From Setoptus koraiensis (Eukaryota > Arthropoda), in contig CM106585.1 in NCBI GenBank assembly GCA_048013815.1, forward strand, positions 19,902,001 to 19,966,000: DNA of 64,000 nt. The letters are read 5' to 3'. Below the pieces are notes generated by a model. It saw only the letters and a program-made list of their open reading frames with translations. It was not told where the DNA came from and ran no database searches. A program made the translations under genes and the position numbers. Positions 48,071 to 59,096 of this stretch are shown here, in pieces (position 1 is the first letter of the stretch; every line of letters begins with the position of its first letter).

Positions 48071-49612
48071 CGGGCCGTGTTGGCGGCAGTTGCCGGTGGC
48101 GCCGCTAATCTCCTGGCGGCCGCAAGCGGCCGGTAAGCGGCCAGATAAGGCGATAATCCGTTGTGTCCAGTTGTGGCCGCGGGAGCCTCTCTTTGCAGAA
48201 TCCTTTTGTTTGCGCGACACTCGATTTCGAGTTCCACTGCCAAACTCTGTTAAGCCGGCACTGTGGCTCGCTGGCCAGGGGCCCGCTGGGGCACGGGCAC
48301 AAGTTGCGGCCGCAACTCGTCCGGCCGGCCGGCCGCCTGCGTGCCCAAAGTGCCCAAAGAGCCCGAAGAGCCCGAAGAGTCCAAAGCGGCCAAGGTGTCA
48401 GCTGAAATGATTCAATTTCCTAAACTAACAAATCACTGTCACCTCCGCTCAGCTGTTCCACGGGCTGTCAACTGCGGGCGCCGGCCGGCCAGCGGCCACA
48501 GGCTCAGTGCTACCGAGTCAGTGGGCACAAGTAAGGCACGGCACAGGTAAGTTGGCGAGCATTAGAGGCGCAGCGTTTAATTTAATCAAAACGGGCACGC
48601 TTCATTAGCTCTTATTAGTAACTTCTCATAGTTTGCATGGCGCGTCGAACCCCATCAGTGATGTGCCATCGCTAATGTGCCGTCGCCTGTTTGTGCCGCG
48701 CGCAAACACCGCCTGTGCATATATCACGGTGAGCGTGGGCGAGAGTGGGCCGAGAATGGCCGGAGAGGGCCAACGATGGCACGCGGGGCCCCCGCAAACA
48801 AACGAGGCACAACGGGCAATTTGTTGGTGTCAGTGCGCTCGCTGCTCTGCTGTCATAGGCGCTTGCTTTGTCGGCCCGAGACCGATTGCCGGCCGGCCCG
48901 CAGACTGAGCTGAACCGGTGCCCGCAAGAGCCGCAGCGGCCACTCGGCCCGACGGGCGATAAATCACGTGCCGGTGCACACTCTCACTGGGCCACGATCG
49001 CGGCCATTTTTTGCGGGCAACTGCGATTCGCAACAGCAAACCGGGCCCGCTCGAGACGGCCCGACAAGACGCCGGCCCGTGGCCCATAAATAAATGGCAG
49101 CGGAATAAATCATTTCATTGGGACGGTGTCGTTTGCGCGGATACTTTCGATGGCGGTCAGCGGTATCAGCGACATCAAATCGGTGCGCATCGGTATGAGA
49201 TCGGTGTCGATATCGAATGGCGCATCGATATCGGCGCTGGCCAAGCGTCAGTGGACACAAACAATGGCTCTCTCCTTTATTGCCATATTACCATACTGTC
49301 ATTACTGGTCGTCATTGGCCGCTGTCCGGCCATTGTTGTCGCTGTTGTCGTTGTTGTCGCTGTTGTTGTCGCTGTTGTTGTCGCTGTTGGTCGCGGCCGG
49401 CTAACGGCCAACAGCGACAACGAGTGACCAGCCCGGCATAACTGTCAACTGGGCACGACTGCGAGTTGCGGATAACGGGCACGCGGGCCCGCAAAATATC
49501 TGCCGACTGCTGTAAATAAACACAAGGCTCGCGCCAGCGCGAGCCGCAACAAATTGCTGCCGCTTAAATAAACAGTGGCTTCGATTTCGCCCGTCCAATT
49601 GGCCGCTCTCGA

Positions 49613-49690
49613 TGTATTCCGATCCTCTCACAATGTCAATGTATTCCGTGCACCTCACTGTGTCAATGTATTCCGATCCTCTCAGTGTAT
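49613..49690. repeat. About 28 bp tandem repeat, 2.7 copies
   Basis: Repeated GTATTCCGATCCTCTCA followed by a TGTCAAT segment. Confidence 0.65.
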
Positions 49691-50481
49691 TGCCATTTTC
49701 TCGAAGTATTCCGATTCACAATCGCGCACAGTTGTCGCCTGTTTTCGCGAATGACCCCCGCACGTACTGCTGACCAGCGGCCAGCAGTACGTGCTGCTGG
49801 ACAGCAACTGGCCAACTCGCTGGCCTCTCATTTGCGCCCTCTAATTTTCGTGTGTCATCAGTCAAAACATTGGCTCGCGATTGTCAGACGTCTGTCACCA
49901 TCAGCTGTCACCAGCAGCCCGCGATTGACACATCCGCTGGCCACTGCAGCGCTCGATACTCACATATCCCTATATCACTCACATATCCATCCATGAATGG
50001 ATATAATGAATGGATGGCTTCATGAACAGTGGCGAGTGCAGCGCGAATAGCGCTCGTTCGAGTCAGCCCGTGCATTTGTTGGTGCGAGCTTGCCAGCGAC
50101 ATGCCGCCGACAATCGCACAAAATCCGCAAAAATCTATCTGTAGCTGCGCCTGTCAACGGCTATAGATAGCTCGTCGACGGGCTATAATTAGTCGCAGTG
50201 AGCCGTGCAAATCCAGTGCCGCGCACTCTCCAGTTGGGAGGCCTCGAAACTCGAGGCTCGAATCGTTTCGAGCTGACATGCCGTCACGTGCATCGGCTGC
50301 AAGTGTCAGCGTGATCTGATTTCTGAAATGCGATTTCATACACGTTGCACATATATTGCGCCACTATTTGGATTTGTGGCAGAAATAATCGTCATTTGTG
50401 GTAGAGATAATATTGACAAAAATTAAATTGATTAAATTTCGATAAAATCGTACACGCACGTAAAGCAAAAATTAATCAAAA

Positions 50482-50814
50482 ATGAACTGCAACTTGTTGC
50501 TCGCATTCACCTGTTGCCTGTGCTGGGCAGTTTGGGGCGCATCTGGTGAGCTTCAATTGGACGCCAGCGACCAGTCTAAATTGGACGCTTTGAGAGAGGA
50601 TCGCCAATTTATTCTGCGGGACATGCAACGCATCAAAGATCTGTCAAGATCTGGCGCTGGGCCCGCGAACAATAGCGCCAATAATAAGGCCAATAATGAG
50701 GCCAATAATAGGGCCAATAATGAGGCCAAGGATCTATTCGAATACAAACAAATGCTGGATGAGATCGCCGACGAGGAGAGCCAGTTGCAAGCGCAGCTCG
50801 TTGCGTCCAAATAA
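50482..50814 (+). CDS. Small secreted coiled-coil orphan
   Basis: 110 residues, single exon. Residues 1-21 are a clear signal peptide (MNCNLLLAFTCCLCWAVWGAS). The mature part has two charged helical stretches (about 24-55 and 80-108) with heptad-like leucines, separated by an Asn-rich linker of NNEA/NNKA repeats encoded by a 12 bp repeat. There are no cysteines after the signal peptide. The context AATCAAAAATGAAC is a good start, the 150 bases upstream are an AT-rich promoter-like island unlike the GC-richer DNA around, and AATAAA (50810-50815) overlaps the stop codon. I recognise no family. It is the only gene I can support in the 33 kb right-hand block. Confidence 0.65.
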   Translation: MNCNLLLAFTCCLCWAVWGASGELQLDASDQSKLDALREDRQFILRDMQRIKDLSRSGAGPANNSANNKANNEANNRANNEAKDLFEYKQMLDEIADEESQLQAQLVASK

Positions 50815-51220
50815 ATGGCAACTAATGACGCACAACGTGCTATTAAAAGATGACGATTTTCAGCGCTGAACTTGAAAATTTCAGTTTCAATTTCAGGTTT
50901 CAAGAATATTTTTGCATTTGTATGAAACGAATTGCATTCAAATCTATTTCTCCAAAACGCGATCTCGCCGATGACATCATCAAGCAGCTCGTGACAGCAG
51001 CCTGAAAGATGATTAAGCGCAGACCAAAAGCCAAAAAGTTGTCCGTTAGTCGACGTCAAAGCCTTTGACTCAAAGGTGATTAGAAATCGCTGATGAGCTG
51101 GTGCGCTGATGAGCCGATCTTTATTCCGATTCGGGCCTTCATTATGCGAAGTGATTGTCGTGTCTCACCTGTAAGCTGCAGGTTGCAACACTGACAACTC
51201 TTGTGAGCGAGCACTGAAAT

Positions 51221-51251
51221 ATCATACTGTTGAATATTTCAACAGTATGAT
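51221..51251. other. Perfect 14 bp inverted repeat, 3-base loop
   Basis: ATCATACTGTTGAA and its exact inverse complement separated by TAT. It is too short and tight for a microRNA precursor. It could be a cruciform-forming site or a paired binding site. Confidence 0.7.
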
Positions 51252-52536
51252 TTAAGGGTGAGTTACGTGACACGTTGATTCACAATCACAAGTGATGCAT
51301 CACCTTGAAATAGCTTTAGTTGTAGCCAGTTATTTGTTGGCCGTGATTCATCATTGGCCGGCTGACAGTTTGCATTATGCGTTAGAGTTAAAGTTTGAGT
51401 TTGAGTTTGAGTTTGAATGCACTTTTGACAGCCACTCAAGAGAGTGTGTGTTGCGGTCACTTCCAGTTGCGCCTGTAAATTGGCGATTGCATAACTGCAA
51501 ACTGCCGTACACTGTGTGTTACGATTATAGCCGAGTTACAATCGAGTCAAAAGTCCTTTTAGAGTCTAGCGAATAACGGTGCACTTTTGCGAGCGAATAG
51601 CCAAATGAGAATGGCCGCAACAAGAAGCTGCATAGACGCTGCATCGAGTGCATTACAGGTGATTAGAGGTCAAATGGTCGCCTTTTGCCGCGGCTACTCG
51701 TTGCGATATTATTGGCGTGTAGTGAAGTGAATTGTTGCGAGTGGGCCGACTAATACTCTTCGATTGCTCACTCGACGATCGATAGGTATTAGTTGGCCAA
51801 AGAAGAGCCGTCTTAAATTAGAAATTAGAGTTGAGAGCTCGACAGGAAGCGGGCACGAGAGCCCGACGATCGATTGTGCAAAAAGCAACAATCGATCCGA
51901 GCTGTCAAGTGTGTGTGTGTGTGTGTGCCCAATGTGTGTACAGGTGACCAATCATGGCAACGTTTGCATCATATCTAACAGTTATCTAACAGTTATCTGG
52001 CAGTTGGCTAACAATTTTCGGCGTTTGTTGTGGCGCCGTCGAGCGGCCGTTGAGCTGCAACCGGACGCGAATAACGGCGCAAACAACGACGCCAGATAAT
52101 CATTCTCATACCAGACGCAAAGTCGCAAAGTCGCAATGAAGCCATGACGCAATGCGGCTACTTACACTGGACGTAGCGCAATATTCATCTCAAAATTAAG
52201 ATGATTTGCCAAGATAGGAGAATGTCGAGCAGAAACGAAACAAGTTTTTGTTTCGTTTTTCATGCCGTGCTTTGTGCTGTTGTGCTGGCAGGCGCATGTT
52301 ACGCAACAACTTGCTCTCTCATCATGATTCATGGCCGCATTGCGCCATGAATTAGAGTTGAGAGTTAAAACAACTCTCAACTGTGCAGTCTGTGCAGTAG
52401 TTGACGAGTCTCTCATTTGCTTGCAGCGACAAGCACAGCGTAAATAACGGTGCCCATAATAAATAAAGCAACAGAGGCTTGCGCAACTTTGACTCTTGAA
52501 CTTGACTAACTTTTATGCTCGGTGTCCATTTACCTG

Positions 52537-52620
52537 TGTTGCCACTGTCAGTGCTGCCAGTGTCAGTGTTGCCACTGTCAGTGCTGCCAGTGTCAGTGTT
52601 GCCACTGTCAGTGCTGCTAC
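52537..52620. repeat. 30 bp tandem repeat, 2.8 copies
   Basis: TGTTGCCACTGTCAG and TGCTGCCAGTGTCAG alternate, making a 15 bp half unit. Confidence 0.8.
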
Positions 52621-54020
52621 TGCTGCCACAATGATGCAACAACGCTGCCTCATTGCTGCCACAACGCTGACCGGTAGCCATAGAATTAAATATCCTGCCA
52701 GCAATGTTTAAAAGGATGCTTAATTCTTTTCTCTCTAATTCTTTGCCACTGTATGCTGTGGCCGCTAGCAGAGGGCATGCTTACGCAACAGTGTAGACTT
52801 TTGTTGTGCATACATAAATATAATAATATTTTGGCCAATGAAGCTGCAATCAACTGTACACAGTGTGTGCAGAATGGCGAAGGACGCAGCGACTGGGCGA
52901 AACGAGCCCAAAGAAAAGTTGAAATAGATAAAAAGTAGTATTTAAATTAACTTATTATTCATGTCTCGCCAGTTTCTTCTAATCTCTGTGTGCTCATCCG
53001 CTGTCCAGTTCAGTCGGGCGTGTGTGTGTGTGTGTTGTTTGTCCTCACCTTTTGCCGGACAGTTGCAACTGTGCAACAATTTATTAATACGAAGCTTGCC
53101 AACGATGACGCGATTATGCGCTGACGGCACAGCGAGCCCAAAGCTGCGAGGCCAGCAGCAACAACAACAACAACAGCAACAACAACGACGACAACAACAA
53201 CAACAACAACGTTGCTGGTTGTTGCCGCCACAGTGACTGGTGGCCGTGTCTTCCTGAATCGGGAATGCATCTGATTCAACTTTTTCTCTTTGATAAATAC
53301 AAAGTAAAACAGTCACGTAACACCCACTAGGCAGTACTCTCCATCGATCAGCTGATTGCTGGCCGATCGCCGTTGTTGTCTGTGTGACGGTCACACTGTG
53401 ACGTTTGTTTCAAGTCTCTCGACAAGCCGCTAACGGTCACCGCTGGCTCGTTGGTCGGTCAGTCGGCCGGCCAGCCAGCCTGACAGTCAGCTGTGCAGTC
53501 ATCTTGACAGTCAGCTGTACAGTCGGCTGTACAGTCGGCTGGAGAGAGCTTGCCGCAGCTGTCAAAAGCCGTTGTTGCCGTTATTGTTGTTGCTGTTGTT
53601 GCTGTTGTTGCTGATGTTGCTGTTGTTGCTGTTGTTGCTGTTGTTGCTGTTGTTGCTGTTGTTGCTGTTGTTGTTGCTAATGTTGCTGTTGCCATTGTTG
53701 GCGTGTTGTTGCTCTCGGTGTTGTTGCGCAACACACAAAGGCAGCGAGCGGCGCAACTAGGAAGTAAACTTGAACTTGAACTCTCTTCACTCTCTGCAAC
53801 TGGCCGCCCCCAAACAGCTACAAACAACGGCAGCAGCAGCAGCAACAGTTACAGTTACAGCAACAGGTTGTTGCTTTTTTTATAATCCCGCACTACAATC
53901 TAACTGTATACTATGACGCAATATGTTTATAATGATGATGATGATGATGATGCAACTGTGCATCACTGACTCCAGCGGTGCGGCCAGCTCATCGCCGGTC
54001 GCTTTCCACTTTGGTGTGTG

Positions 54021-54050
54021 TAGCCAAAAGTGGCCAAAAGTGGCCAAAAG
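54021..54050. repeat. 10 bp repeat, 3 copies
   Basis: TGGCCAAAAG three times in exact 10-base steps. Confidence 0.75.
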
Positions 54051-54869
54051 TAGACGCATTTGCGTTCTCTCTCTGCCCGTGAACTGAGTGTGTTCTTTGT
54101 TCTTCGCACACTGCACTGATTTGAACATGGCGACCGAAAACTATAAGCCAACAATCGACCGCAACAAGCGCGCCAGTAATGATAATAATTGCGCCTCGGT
54201 CGATCTATCACACACACACACACACACAACTGTTACGTCATAACAGCGCTTCGTTACGTAACACTGGTCGGTTGTGTGTCAGATGATTGCATCATCATGA
54301 TCAAGCGCTGCAATCATGCAACTCGTACCTGTCCATCATCGTCAGCGACAGGTAAATCGGCGCAAGCAACGACAGCGACACGACAGCAACAACGGCAACG
54401 ACGGCAACAACAGCGACAACAGCGACACCAGCGACAACGGCGACAACAGCAACCACTGCAACAGGTGCGAAGAAAGGACAGAGCTGGCTAACAGTTGTGA
54501 GCTGGCAGCAACAGGTTCAACAGGTGATAGCACACACACAGTGTGATTAGCACACTGACTTGTGAGGATATCAAACAGTTGATTGTAATCAGCTGAGAGA
54601 GTAGCGGCCATTGCACAACAGCATCAGCCTGTGTGTCGTTGGACAGGTGAGACCGTTACGTCAGCCAGCTTGGTCACGTAACACTTGAGCTGGGCTACCT
54701 TTGCATGCGCTGGCCAGGCTGTTGTGGCCAAAAGTGGAATTGAACTTGAACTCGGCTTAAGTCACCTTGATCAGTGGCAAGCCACTGACGAGCTACCTTG
54801 TAACGTTGCTGTTGGCATTAGTGTTTGCTGGCGCCTCTCTACTATCTATTGCTATTACTATTACTTGTT

Positions 54870-54942
54870 GTTACTATTACTTGTAGTTGCCCATTACAGT
54901 ATTACTGTAATAGCAACTGTAGTAACCACAAGTAATAGTAAC
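54870..54942. other. Imperfect hairpin, 14 bp lower stem
   Basis: GTTACTATTACTTG (54870) pairs with CAAGTAATAGTAAC (54929). Inside, GTTGC pairs with GCAAC and ATTACAG with CTGTAAT around a 5-base loop. The 73-base size is that of a small pre-miRNA, but there is a large one-sided bulge. Confidence 0.4.
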
Positions 54943-55375
54943 ACAAGGCCGCTCTAGACTCGAGTAGCCCGCTCGTATAATTAGTAGACCGAGTTACGTA
55001 AGCAACCTAAGCTTGCCAGGCTACGTAAACAGACAAGAGTACACAGCGCGACAGGTAAAACAACTACTTTTATAAGTGCATCTCCTATAGAAAAAAAATA
55101 AAAATAAAAAATAAACGCTATACTTGTGCTGCTGCCTCAATATAAACACAGAGTTAAAAGTTATGTTTAGAAACGGAGAGAATCCCCGAGATTCTCGAGA
55201 TTCTCGACTCGACAAAGAGCCAGCGAGAGAGCATTTGAACTCTTATTTATTATTATTTGGGTGAATCTACTTGCCCTCTCACTTCCTGGTTCCGGGTTTC
55301 GCTCGTTTGATTCGACGTTGGCCAGCGAAGAGTAAAAAGCAAACGTTTGCGTTTGAGCCAACGCCGAGCCGAGCG

Positions 55376-55421
55376 TTGTAAGAGCAACAACCGTTGTTGT
55401 TGTTGTTGTTGCTCTTACAAC
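55376..55421. other. 17 bp exact inverted repeat around a GTT run
   Basis: GTTGTAAGAGCAACAAC and its exact inverse complement are 12 bases apart. The array then continues as CAACAACGG repeats to about 55480. Confidence 0.7.
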
Positions 55422-55435
55422 AACAACAACGGCAA

Positions 55436-55470
<35 letters not shown>

Positions 55471-55629
55471 ACAGCTACAGCTTGCAACTCTCGGTCTCGC
55501 ATCATAACTGTGCGTCATAACTGACTCAAACAGTTACGCAACACACCTGTGACGGCGACAGTCACTCACTGGGCTGGCCAGCTCGACCAATGGCCGCCAT
55601 TGGCGCACACATTGTTCGCTGGCTAGATT

Positions 55630-55698
55630 ATTCGCCAGCTGATTTGCCAGTTATTCGCCAGCTGATTTGCCAGTTATTCGCCAGCTGATTTGCCAGCT
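55630..55698. repeat. 23 bp tandem repeat, 3 copies
   Basis: Unit ATTCGCCAGCTGATTTGCCA at 55630, 55653 and 55676; each has CAGCTG, an E-box. Confidence 0.85.
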
Positions 55699-56430
55699 TA
55701 TTGGTTAGCGTATTGGCTGGCTTGTTGGCTGGCGATTCAAAAGTCTCGAGAGGTTCCAATCGACAATCAGCTGACGATCGGCTGACAATCAGCTGGCAGC
55801 GGATATTGCGACACTTGGCCACACTTTGGGCAACCGATTGGGCCCAATTGGCGGCTTGCGCACAATTGGCAAAATGCCAGCTCCAAATCGACTGGTTGCA
55901 CTGTTGATTGGCGCCACCGGCGATGATGATATAATTGATGATGTAATATCGCCACGTGTTATGTCATCGTGGCACTATATCGATCTATGTGCATGCCGAT
56001 CATATAGCGTGATTATACATTGATTTGTATAGCCACTGCGTGCGGGCGCGCCTGACCGGAACAGAGCGACAGTGCGCCCGCTGCTTGGGCGGCACTTCCG
56101 CTTTTCCGGCGGCAACGCAAGCGGCTGTGCTGAGTGGTGGCACCCGATTTGTCAGCGGCACCCGACCCTTTAACGGTCACCGTTACAATGGCGCGATCAA
56201 TGTGCCGCGGCGTCACAGGCAATGGGCAAAGGGTGCCCAACTGTCGAGGGTTGAGTAACCGGTTAGCCCGGTGCGCCCCATCACCGTTGCCTCTTACAAT
56301 GTTGTTAATCGGTGCCGCGCACTCCCGCACAGGGCCCCCGATGCCCACACTGCACCCATGATGTGCCCACTCTTCACCCATGATGTGCCCACTCTGTGCT
56401 CATGGCCGGAAGGGCGCACACGATAAGCAC

Positions 56431-56480
56431 GATGAGCACAACTGAGCACAACTGAGCACAACTGAGCACAATTGAGCAAG
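56431..56480. repeat. 10 bp repeat, 5 copies
   Basis: ACTGAGCACA, three perfect and two variant units. Confidence 0.85.
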
Positions 56481-57330
56481 CGACAATAGATTCCGTTCAT
56501 TCAATAGAGGGCCCCGTTCATCTGCGCCGGTGATTCGGCGGCGAATCAGCGGCGACTACCGTTATCCGTTCGTTGCCCGCTAAACCGTTCGCTGCTGAGC
56601 GAAACAGGAAGTGAAGATTGTCTCCGGCTGGAATGGGTGAATTTTGGCGTCAATTCACCTTTGCTTTAAAAGAGTTCACTGCCACTATAAAATACTACAC
56701 ATTATATAAGATCCGACACAAACGACAAACAACACGGCACGACGCGCAGAGAGTGTTTTGGTCACAGGCGCCTCTTGCGAGCGTGTGAAAGGGCTCAAAA
56801 GAAGTTTCTTCTAACGCAACATCATTGTTGCATCATACTTGTTGATGCACACTATGTGCAGTGTGTTATGCAACCAATGTCACTGTTATGCAATGTCACC
56901 GTTATGCTGCTGTTGTTGTTGTGCAACTCTCCTGTCACACTCACCGACGCTGGCGTTTGCTGGTGTTACTCTACCGGTGTTACAGTTACGTGTGCAGTTG
57001 TTGTTGTGCAATTTTGTGTGAGAATGTTGTGCAACAATTTTCTAGCAGTTTCCAAACACACACACACACACTGTTGGAATAAGAATTGCGTAACAGCAGC
57101 AGCGGCAGCGGCATTGCATAATCTTATTTTAAATTGCAAACAGTGAACGCTGTTGCGTCCACATCAGCTGTTGCAGTGGACGCCACGTTATGCAACAGCT
57201 ACAAGACACAATGCAAGGTCGACATAAGGTCCACTTTGCATGCCATGCACCGCGCTGCCAATTGTGAGAGATGATACACCGTAATCAGCTATTCACACAT
57301 CACCCATCAATTGCCTATTTTGCTCATATG

Positions 57331-57450
57331 TGACATATTCATTGCTGATATATTCACGGGTGATATATTCACGGGTGATATATTCACGGGTGATATATTC
57401 ACGGGTGATATATTCACGGGTGATATATTCATAGGTGATATATTCATAGG
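57331..57450. repeat. 15 bp minisatellite, 8 copies
   Basis: TGATATATTCACGGG five times without change, then TGATATATTCATAGG twice, with one degenerate copy at the left. It reads IFTGD in one frame, but there is no surrounding gene. Confidence 0.9.
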
Positions 57451-58190
57451 CCCACGAGAGATTCACCATTGGCTTGCGCTAGTCATCGCTAGCACTGTGT
57501 GCGGATAATGTTTGCTGATAAATGTTTGTAAACGTTTCGGCAACAACACGCTGTACAAGATTCACGCGTGAACTTGTGACAAAAGTGAACTCGAAATGTA
57601 CACTTGGATTGCGATACAGGGCTTCCGGTTGCGATACACCACGCGAACTGTTGGCGTGGAGCTCACTAGCCACTGGAATAGCTCGATCAGGGGCTCCAGC
57701 GCCCCTGAGATTGCGCAATTGTGCGGCCACCAGGTAGCGAGCGTACAATTAGGTGAGTACATATTGCTCCAACGTAATGGCGATCGAGCAAACCGTTAGT
57801 GCAAAACTGTCGCCCATTGTGTCGCCTCACTTGCCGTGCTCAACATTGAGTATGTTGTATGGATGTTGTGTGTGATTATACAACATGTCGGCGGCGGCGG
57901 CCCAATGTGTGGGAAAATATCGACTGGTGACTTATGATGACGCAACTGTCTCTACTTACCTCATTCTGCATACATTACACGCTGCATGTATGTACATATT
58001 GTGTGACGCAACCAAATGAATACTCATACCGCACACTGGTGCATTATGGCATTTGGCATTATGTATTGAAAACATTGCATAATGCACGTACTTTGTCACA
58101 GATCTGCTCGCTGCTGCCCGACAGAGCGCGCTCGTGACGCCTAAATGGCTGGCTGGTCGCTGCCGGGGTCATTGCGTCATCGGCACCATT

Positions 58191-58280
58191 GGTGACGATC
58201 GGGGGCCGCTGGTGACCGTCGGCGACCGTTGGTGACCGTCGGGGACCGTAGGTGACCGTCGGGGACCGTAGGTGACGGGG
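58191..58280. repeat. 10 bp minisatellite, 9 copies
   Basis: GGTGACCGTC and GGGGACCGTA alternate in exact 10-base steps, giving a 20 bp dimer. Confidence 0.85.
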
Positions 58281-59079
58281 TCAAGCGGGCGCTTGTTTGG
58301 GGTTCGGAGTGTGGGGGGGGGGGGCAAGCTGACAAAATTATTATCACCATTTTTTGTGTGCATTTTGTTGCACAGAATGCACACAAATACAACAGAATGA
58401 TCACAATGATGTGCACCAGAAATGAATAGCCAGCAGCCCGGCCTGTGCCGCCCATCGCTATCGATGGGCGGCACAGGGGGAAAATATGCAAATTGGTGGC
58501 CATCTATTGGTTCACCGTGTGCGTTACCATTTCGCTGCAACCAGTCAAAGCAGGTGAACCAGACGCTTTTACATAAATTGTATACATAAACTGGCATACA
58601 TAAACAGTGATTTTGACTGGCTCGCCCATGAAAATACTGCAAATATTACGTATACGTACAACAATCTATGATGATAATAATAATAATGATAAGCTAGTTG
58701 CGCTTCGGCCGGCCAGAGGGGGCGGCCGGCGCTGTTACGTAATCGCACAACACACTCACTGGCAACAGCGAGCCAAACAGCGACTGTTACACAGACAGGT
58801 GAGTTAGCCGAGGAGGCAAGCGACACACCAACACGACAGCTGGTGTCGGACGGAGCAGGTAAGGGGGCAACACGAGAGGAGTGAGAAAGAATTCAATCAA
58901 TTGACTGCGATTGTGCGCTGCTCGCTGAGTGACTAACATACACACTGTCAATACACATTGTGGCTCATACGCCGCGGCTCTATTACTCGGACGGTCACAT
59001 CTCAGGTGAGGTCGGTGACCCCAGGTGAGTTGTGCTTGTTGTTGGTGTGTGTGTGTGTTGGCGCTTGTGCGGCCAGTGC

Positions 59080-59096
59080 TTACGTAACTTACGTAA
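59080..59096. promoter_or_regulatory. Paired TTACGTAA sites
   Basis: Two exact palindromes start 9 bases apart (59080, 59089), with a third at 59193. This is the tightest spot of the cluster. Confidence 0.55.

Larger units (their letters stand above)
45001..50481. other. GC-richer gene-free block, part 2
   Basis: No gene is supported. It is dense in minisatellites (45056, 45419, 45941, 46485, 47238, 48001, 49613). Frames of 100-190 codons overlap on both strands and are composition-driven. The last 150 bases are an AT-rich island leading into the gene at 50482. Confidence 0.45.

Noticed and set aside
57331-57450. CRISPR-like array
   Set aside because: Unit is 15 bp with no unique spacers, in a eukaryotic genome; it is a minisatellite.
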